The notes beneath the pieces are model-generated. The model was not told the DNA's origin, made no database searches, and saw nothing but the letters and a program-made list of their open reading frames with translations. The translations under genes and the position numbers were made by a program. From Streptomyces sp. LUP47B (GTDB taxonomy: Bacteria > Actinomycetota > Actinomycetes > Streptomycetales > Streptomycetaceae): a DNA stretch of 64,000 nt. This document shows, in pieces, positions 60,828-64,000 of the stretch. Each line of letters begins with the position of its first letter. Position 1 is the first letter of the stretch. The stretch covers positions 1 through 64,000 of the forward strand of contig NZ_MJAH01000026.1 in assembly GCF_001746295.1 (NCBI RefSeq), given 5' to 3'.

Positions 60828-63494
60828 TCAGGGGAGGGTGACCCCGCGGGATTCCGGGGAACCCCCGACCGCGTCCGGTCGGCCGGAGCTCAACCGCCAC
60901 ACCCCCGGCCGTACCTCCACCCCGCCGAACGCCCCCGGCGAGCCGTCGGACCGGAGCGACACCGAGCGTCGTGCCCGTCGGGCGTAGGCCGCCAGTCGCC
61001 GGTCCGCCAGTTCTGCGGCCGTCTCCTCACAGGCGCCGAAGAGCTTCTCGGCCACGGCCGCGCGGCCGGTGTCGAGAGCGAGGAGCGCCCCGCAGCGCAG
61101 TGCCTCGAAACGGGCCCGCGGATCCTCGGCCGCGTCGGCCGCCTCCTGGGCCTCGGCGGCCAGGCGCTCCGCCTCACGGAGAAAACCGTGCTCCAGATGC
61201 AGATCCACGAGTCCGGCGAGCGACCGCGCTGCCTCGGCGTCGCTCCCGGCTCGCCGCGCGATCCCCACCGCCTGCTGGAACCTCTCGAAGGCCTCTTCGA
61301 ACCGTCGCCGCTGCCAGGCCAGATCCCCCAGCGAGCGCAGCGCGAGGGCCTGCCCGGCCCGGTCGCCCGCCGCTTCGGCGGCCCGCAGCGCCGTCTGCTG
61401 CGTCGTGGCCCAGTCGTCCCACGCCGCGGTGGCCTCCAGGTGGTCGCCGATGGCACGGGCCAGCCGCAGCGCCGGTCGCCACTGTCCGGCGTCGGCCGCG
61501 GCGCGCACCGCCCACACGAGCGCGGACTGCTGTCCGGTGAACCACTGCGGCGGGCGTGGCCCCGCGGAGCGGGTCGGCGGAAGGGGGGCCCGGGCGGCCT
61601 CGACGTCGCCGGAGCCGACCAGGGCCCCGGACCACTCGGCGGTGGCGGCGTATGCCTCGCACAGTCGGCCCGTGGCGGCGTGCCGTACCTCGGCGGCGTC
61701 CCGCTCGGCGAGCTCGACGGCGAGGAGCCGGTGCAGCAGGGGGGCGCGGTAGCCGACGTGGCCGCCGCGGGCCGAGCTCTCGACGGCCAGCAGTCCATGG
61801 CTGACGAGCCGCTCCATCAGCTCCTCGGCGGCGCCCTGCGTGGTGTCCAGTACGGCGGCTGCCGCGTCCGTGCCGAAGGCGCCCGGCGGCAGGACGCTCA
61901 AGCGCCGGAAGGCCTCGCGCTCCGGCGCGGCACACTCGTCGTACGCGTGCAGCAGCCGGGCCCGTACGTCGAGGCCGTCGTGACGCAGTTCGTCGAAGCG
62001 GGTCTCCGCCACGCGCAACCGGTCCGCCAGAGCGGCCGCCGTCCAGTGGGGGTGCGCGGCCAGTCGTGCCCCGGCGATGCTCAGCGCGTACGGATGCCGG
62101 CCGCAGAGACCGACGATCTCCTTGACCGTCTCCGCCGCCGCCTGTGCGGCGGCCCGACCGCCGGTTGCGGTGAGGATCCGCTCGGCCTCGGCCTGTTCGG
62201 GTGGCTCCAGCCGGATCCCACCGACCGGGTGGAGCTGTCCAGGCAGGTACCGCGCGGTGACGAGCGTGGTGGTGCCGGGCGGCCCCGGGAGGACATCGCC
62301 CAGGTCCTCGGCCCGGTCCGCGTTGTCCAGGACGAAGAGGATCTTCCGACCTTCGGTGAGCCGGTTCAGCAGCTGCCGGCGTGCCGCGGGCGTTTGAGGG
62401 AGCTGGGCCGGTGCTCCGGTCGCGTGCAGTAACCGTTCGGTGATTCCGAGGCGTTCCGTGGCGGGGGTCGCTCGCAGGTCGATCAGGATGCGGCCGTCCG
62501 GGAAGTCGTCCGCGAGCAGGTGAGCCGCCTGTCGGGCCAGGGCGGACTTGCCCGTGCCCGGTCCGCCGGTGACGAACGCCGTGGCCGGTCTCTCGCGCAG
62601 GAGTCCGGTGAGGCGGTCGAGTTCGGCGTCCCGTCCGACGAACTGGGGGTCGGGAAGCGGGAGGTGGCCCATCAAGGGCGGCTGCGGGACCGGCGCGACG
62701 GGCTGTGTCCGGTGCTCAGCGGTGTGCAGCAGCTTCGGGTCGCCCGACAGCAGCCGCTGCTGCAGCTGTTGGAGCGCGGGGCCGGGTTCGATGGCGAGGT
62801 CGTTGACGAGCGTACGGCGCAGGGCCGAGAACACCGTCAGTGCCTCGGCCTGACGGCCACAGCGGTAGAGGGCCACCATGAGGTGGGCGTGCAGTTCCTC
62901 ACGCAGCGGATGCTCGGCCGTCGCCGCCCGCAGCTCGCCTAGGAGTTCGTGGTGGCGGCCGAGATGGAGATCGGCGCGGATGCGCTGCTCCAGCGAGGCC
63001 ATGCGCATCTCCGACAACCGTGCTGCCTCCGCCGACAGCACCGGTCCGGCGGCGGTGTCCGCGAGGAACCGCCCCCGCCACAGTGCGAGCGCCTGACGCT
63101 GTAGTTCCGATGCCTCGGCATGCTCCTGCCGCTCGGCCGCGGCCACCCCCTGCTTGTAGAGCGTTTCGAAGCAGGTGAGGTCGAGCCGGCCGGGGTCGAG
63201 CCGGAAGAGATAGCCGGGGCGACGGGTCACGATGGCCTGCCGGGCCTCGTCCGAGTCCGCGAGTCCCAGCAGTTTGCGCAGCTGGGAGACGTAGACCTGG
63301 ATGGTGGTCGTCGCCGTGCGCGGCGGGGTGCCTCCCCAGAGCTCGCTGATCAGGGTCTCCGTCGGTACGGGTTCGCCCGCCCGCACCAGCAAAGTGGCCA
63401 GCACGACACGGTGCTTCGCCGCGCGCGGCGTGGCGTCGCGGTCCGCGGCCGCGGTTTCCAGGACCTCCAGCGGGCCGAGTAAGTGAAATCTCAT
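60828..63494 (-). CDS. AfsR/SARP-family regulator with NB-ARC and TPR domains
   Basis: An 888-residue regulator. The OmpR-type DNA-binding domain (about 1-95, FHLLGPLEVLE, then ELWGGTPPRTATTTIQVYVS) and bacterial activation domain (about 97-245, FETLYKQGVAA...RCGRQAEALTVF) are followed by an NB-ARC ATPase. Walker A GGPGTGKSALA is at about residue 309 and Walker B ILFVLDNAD at about 384. A TPR-like helical region fills the C-terminal half. It is the large-SARP design of AfsR, activating antibiotic cluster genes in response to ATP/ligand signals. ATG 63494 has AGGGGA about 12 bases upstream. Confidence 0.93.
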   Translation of the reverse strand: MRFHLLGPLEVLETAAADRDATPRAAKHRVVLATLLVRAGEPVPTETLISELWGGTPPRTATTTIQVYVSQLRKLLGLADSDEARQAIVTRRPGYLFRLDPGRLDLTCFETLYKQGVAAAERQEHAEASELQRQALALWRGRFLADTAAGPVLSAEAARLSEMRMASLEQRIRADLHLGRHHELLGELRAATAEHPLREELHAHLMVALYRCGRQAEALTVFSALRRTLVNDLAIEPGPALQQLQQRLLSGDPKLLHTAEHRTQPVAPVPQPPLMGHLPLPDPQFVGRDAELDRLTGLLRERPATAFVTGGPGTGKSALARQAAHLLADDFPDGRILIDLRATPATERLGITERLLHATGAPAQLPQTPAARRQLLNRLTEGRKILFVLDNADRAEDLGDVLPGPPGTTTLVTARYLPGQLHPVGGIRLEPPEQAEAERILTATGGRAAAQAAAETVKEIVGLCGRHPYALSIAGARLAAHPHWTAAALADRLRVAETRFDELRHDGLDVRARLLHAYDECAAPEREAFRRLSVLPPGAFGTDAAAAVLDTTQGAAEELMERLVSHGLLAVESSARGGHVGYRAPLLHRLLAVELAERDAAEVRHAATGRLCEAYAATAEWSGALVGSGDVEAARAPLPPTRSAGPRPPQWFTGQQSALVWAVRAAADAGQWRPALRLARAIGDHLEATAAWDDWATTQQTALRAAEAAGDRAGQALALRSLGDLAWQRRRFEEAFERFQQAVGIARRAGSDAEAARSLAGLVDLHLEHGFLREAERLAAEAQEAADAAEDPRARFEALRCGALLALDTGRAAVAEKLFGACEETAAELADRRLAAYARRARRSVSLRSDGSPGAFGGVEVRPGVWRLSSGRPDAVGGSPESRGVTLP

Positions 63495-63600
63495 GGTGTC
63501 GACCCAGTCCCCTCGGAATGCGTTCGGACCGGTGTCATTTGCCGGCTCAATGTGCGGACGTTCTGTCGACGGAGAAAGCGGATGCGCGAGAAGTCGTAAA

Positions 63601-64000
63601 TCAGAAATCCTGATGAACTTCGGATGTGGCCTCGACGACTGCCCGGCCATTCTGATGGATGGTCAGAACCATGGGCACGCGCGGATATCCGTGTTCGTCG
63701 ACCCCGAGCCTGCCCGGCACTGCGGTGCAGTCCAGTGCGGCGCCCGCGATCATCGAGCCGCGGCGGCGGACGCTGAGCGCGGTCGTCGTACTGCGCCGCG
63801 GGTGCAGGCCGCAGGTCAGCCGCGCGCACAACAGCGACGCCTGCCGCACCACCTCCGTCAGGGCCAGATCGGGAACGGACCCGTTCGGGGCGGCACCCAG
63901 ACCCGGCACGTCACGGGGGATGAGGACGGGGGAGGTGAGGCGGCCGTAGGCGGAGAGCACGGGCGTGCCGAGGAGGACGGTCTCCTGGGAAACGCGGCCC
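63601..64000 (-). CDS. Probable AfsA-type hotdog protein, C-terminal part (partial)
   Basis: At least 133 residues, continuing past the window edge. The visible end has RVSQETVLLGTPVL, then DLALTEVVRQASLLCARLTC (compare the RQ-x3-hydrophobic helix of A-factor/gamma-butyrolactone synthase repeats) and a C-terminal strand pair VPMVLTIHQNGRAVVEATSE. AfsA proteins join a beta-ketoacyl-ACP to dihydroxyacetone phosphate to start butyrolactone signals. It lies directly upstream of the SARP gene in the same direction (107 bases apart). Only part of one repeat is visible, so identification is moderate. Confidence 0.5.
   Translation of the reverse strand, partial: GRVSQETVLLGTPVLSAYGRLTSPVLIPRDVPGLGAAPNGSVPDLALTEVVRQASLLCARLTCGLHPRRSTTTALSVRRRGSMIAGAALDCTAVPGRLGVDEHGYPRVPMVLTIHQNGRAVVEATSEVHQDF

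Noticed and set aside
59524..60987. 487-codon plus-strand frame over rfbB/rfbA
   Set aside because: It overlaps rfbA in another frame and shows low-complexity Arg/Pro/Gly composition.

Overview
The window is a high-GC (about 70%) actinobacterial chromosome segment that is almost certainly Streptomyces. The evidence is the GTG/ATG starts with GGAGG-type ribosome sites, the gene order garA-ftsR-bifunctional nuclease-merR-dinB-gcvP, twin-arginine lipoproteins, abundant MocR, LacI and PadR regulators, the short palindromic GGGGGT...CCCCC dispersed elements common in Streptomyces, and an AfsR-like SARP regulator. No tRNA or CRISPR array was seen.

Layout. (1) 1-302: the 3' end of an rRNA operon (23S end, 5S, strong terminator). 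(2) 359-14024: a conserved core block matching the Mycobacterium order pgsA2-DUF881-sbp-DUF881-garA-merR-nuclease-merR-gcvB. It holds a cardiolipin-synthase-type CDP-alcohol transferase, a nucleotidyltransferase with a degenerate phosphomannomutase tail, two DUF881 proteins around a small basic protein, the FHA protein GarA, FtsR, a bifunctional nuclease, a second MerR, DNA polymerase IV, a PRC-barrel protein, and glycine decarboxylase behind a tandem glycine riboswitch. (3) 14073-16537: a duplicated molybdate-binding Mop protein and an APC permease. (4) 16900-23866: a xylan-use locus with a decayed GH43 remnant, an ABC importer, a secreted GH10 xylanase and a LacI repressor, with a perfect palindrome in the leader of the importer operon. 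An eight-copy tandem repeat with a conserved hairpin lies between the xylanase and lacI. (5) 24045-43740: a mixed accessory stretch with small and hypothetical proteins, a glutamate-cysteine-ligase-like enzyme, a VWA lipoprotein-like receptor, a CPBP protease, PhzF, esterase, PadR, three EamA exporters, MocR and LysR regulators, PNPOx-fold proteins and a Rieske lipoprotein. It also contains a frameshifted SnoaL gene. (6) 43832-45043: a HipA-like kinase gene cut short next to an ISAs1-type transposase remnant, then a secreted phospholipase A2 preceded by a 27-bp perfect hairpin.

(7) 45088-58511 is the most striking region. A class II DAHP synthase, trpE, trpG, trpD and trpC sit with a seven-gene minus-strand operon: a myo-inositol-phosphate-synthase-like enzyme, eboC (UbiA prenyltransferase), eboA, eboB (TatD), eboE, eboF and finally trpC, all overlapping or nearly so. 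Together these genes supply indole-3-glycerol phosphate (the TrpF step being done elsewhere, by PriA in streptomycetes) and join it to the Ebo metabolite-handling system. The same pairing of dedicated aro/trp genes with ebo genes is known from cyanobacterial scytonemin loci, but no scytonemin enzymes or trpAB are seen here, and the usual EboD sugar-phosphate cyclase is replaced by an inositol-phosphate-synthase homologue. I infer an undescribed indole or anthranilate pathway controlled by the embedded MocR regulator.

(8) 58798-64000: dTDP-glucose 4,6-dehydratase and glucose-1-phosphate thymidylyltransferase (first two deoxysugar steps), a large SARP/NB-ARC regulator and the end of a probable AfsA-type butyrolactone synthase. 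This looks like the edge of a further biosynthetic gene cluster that continues past the window.
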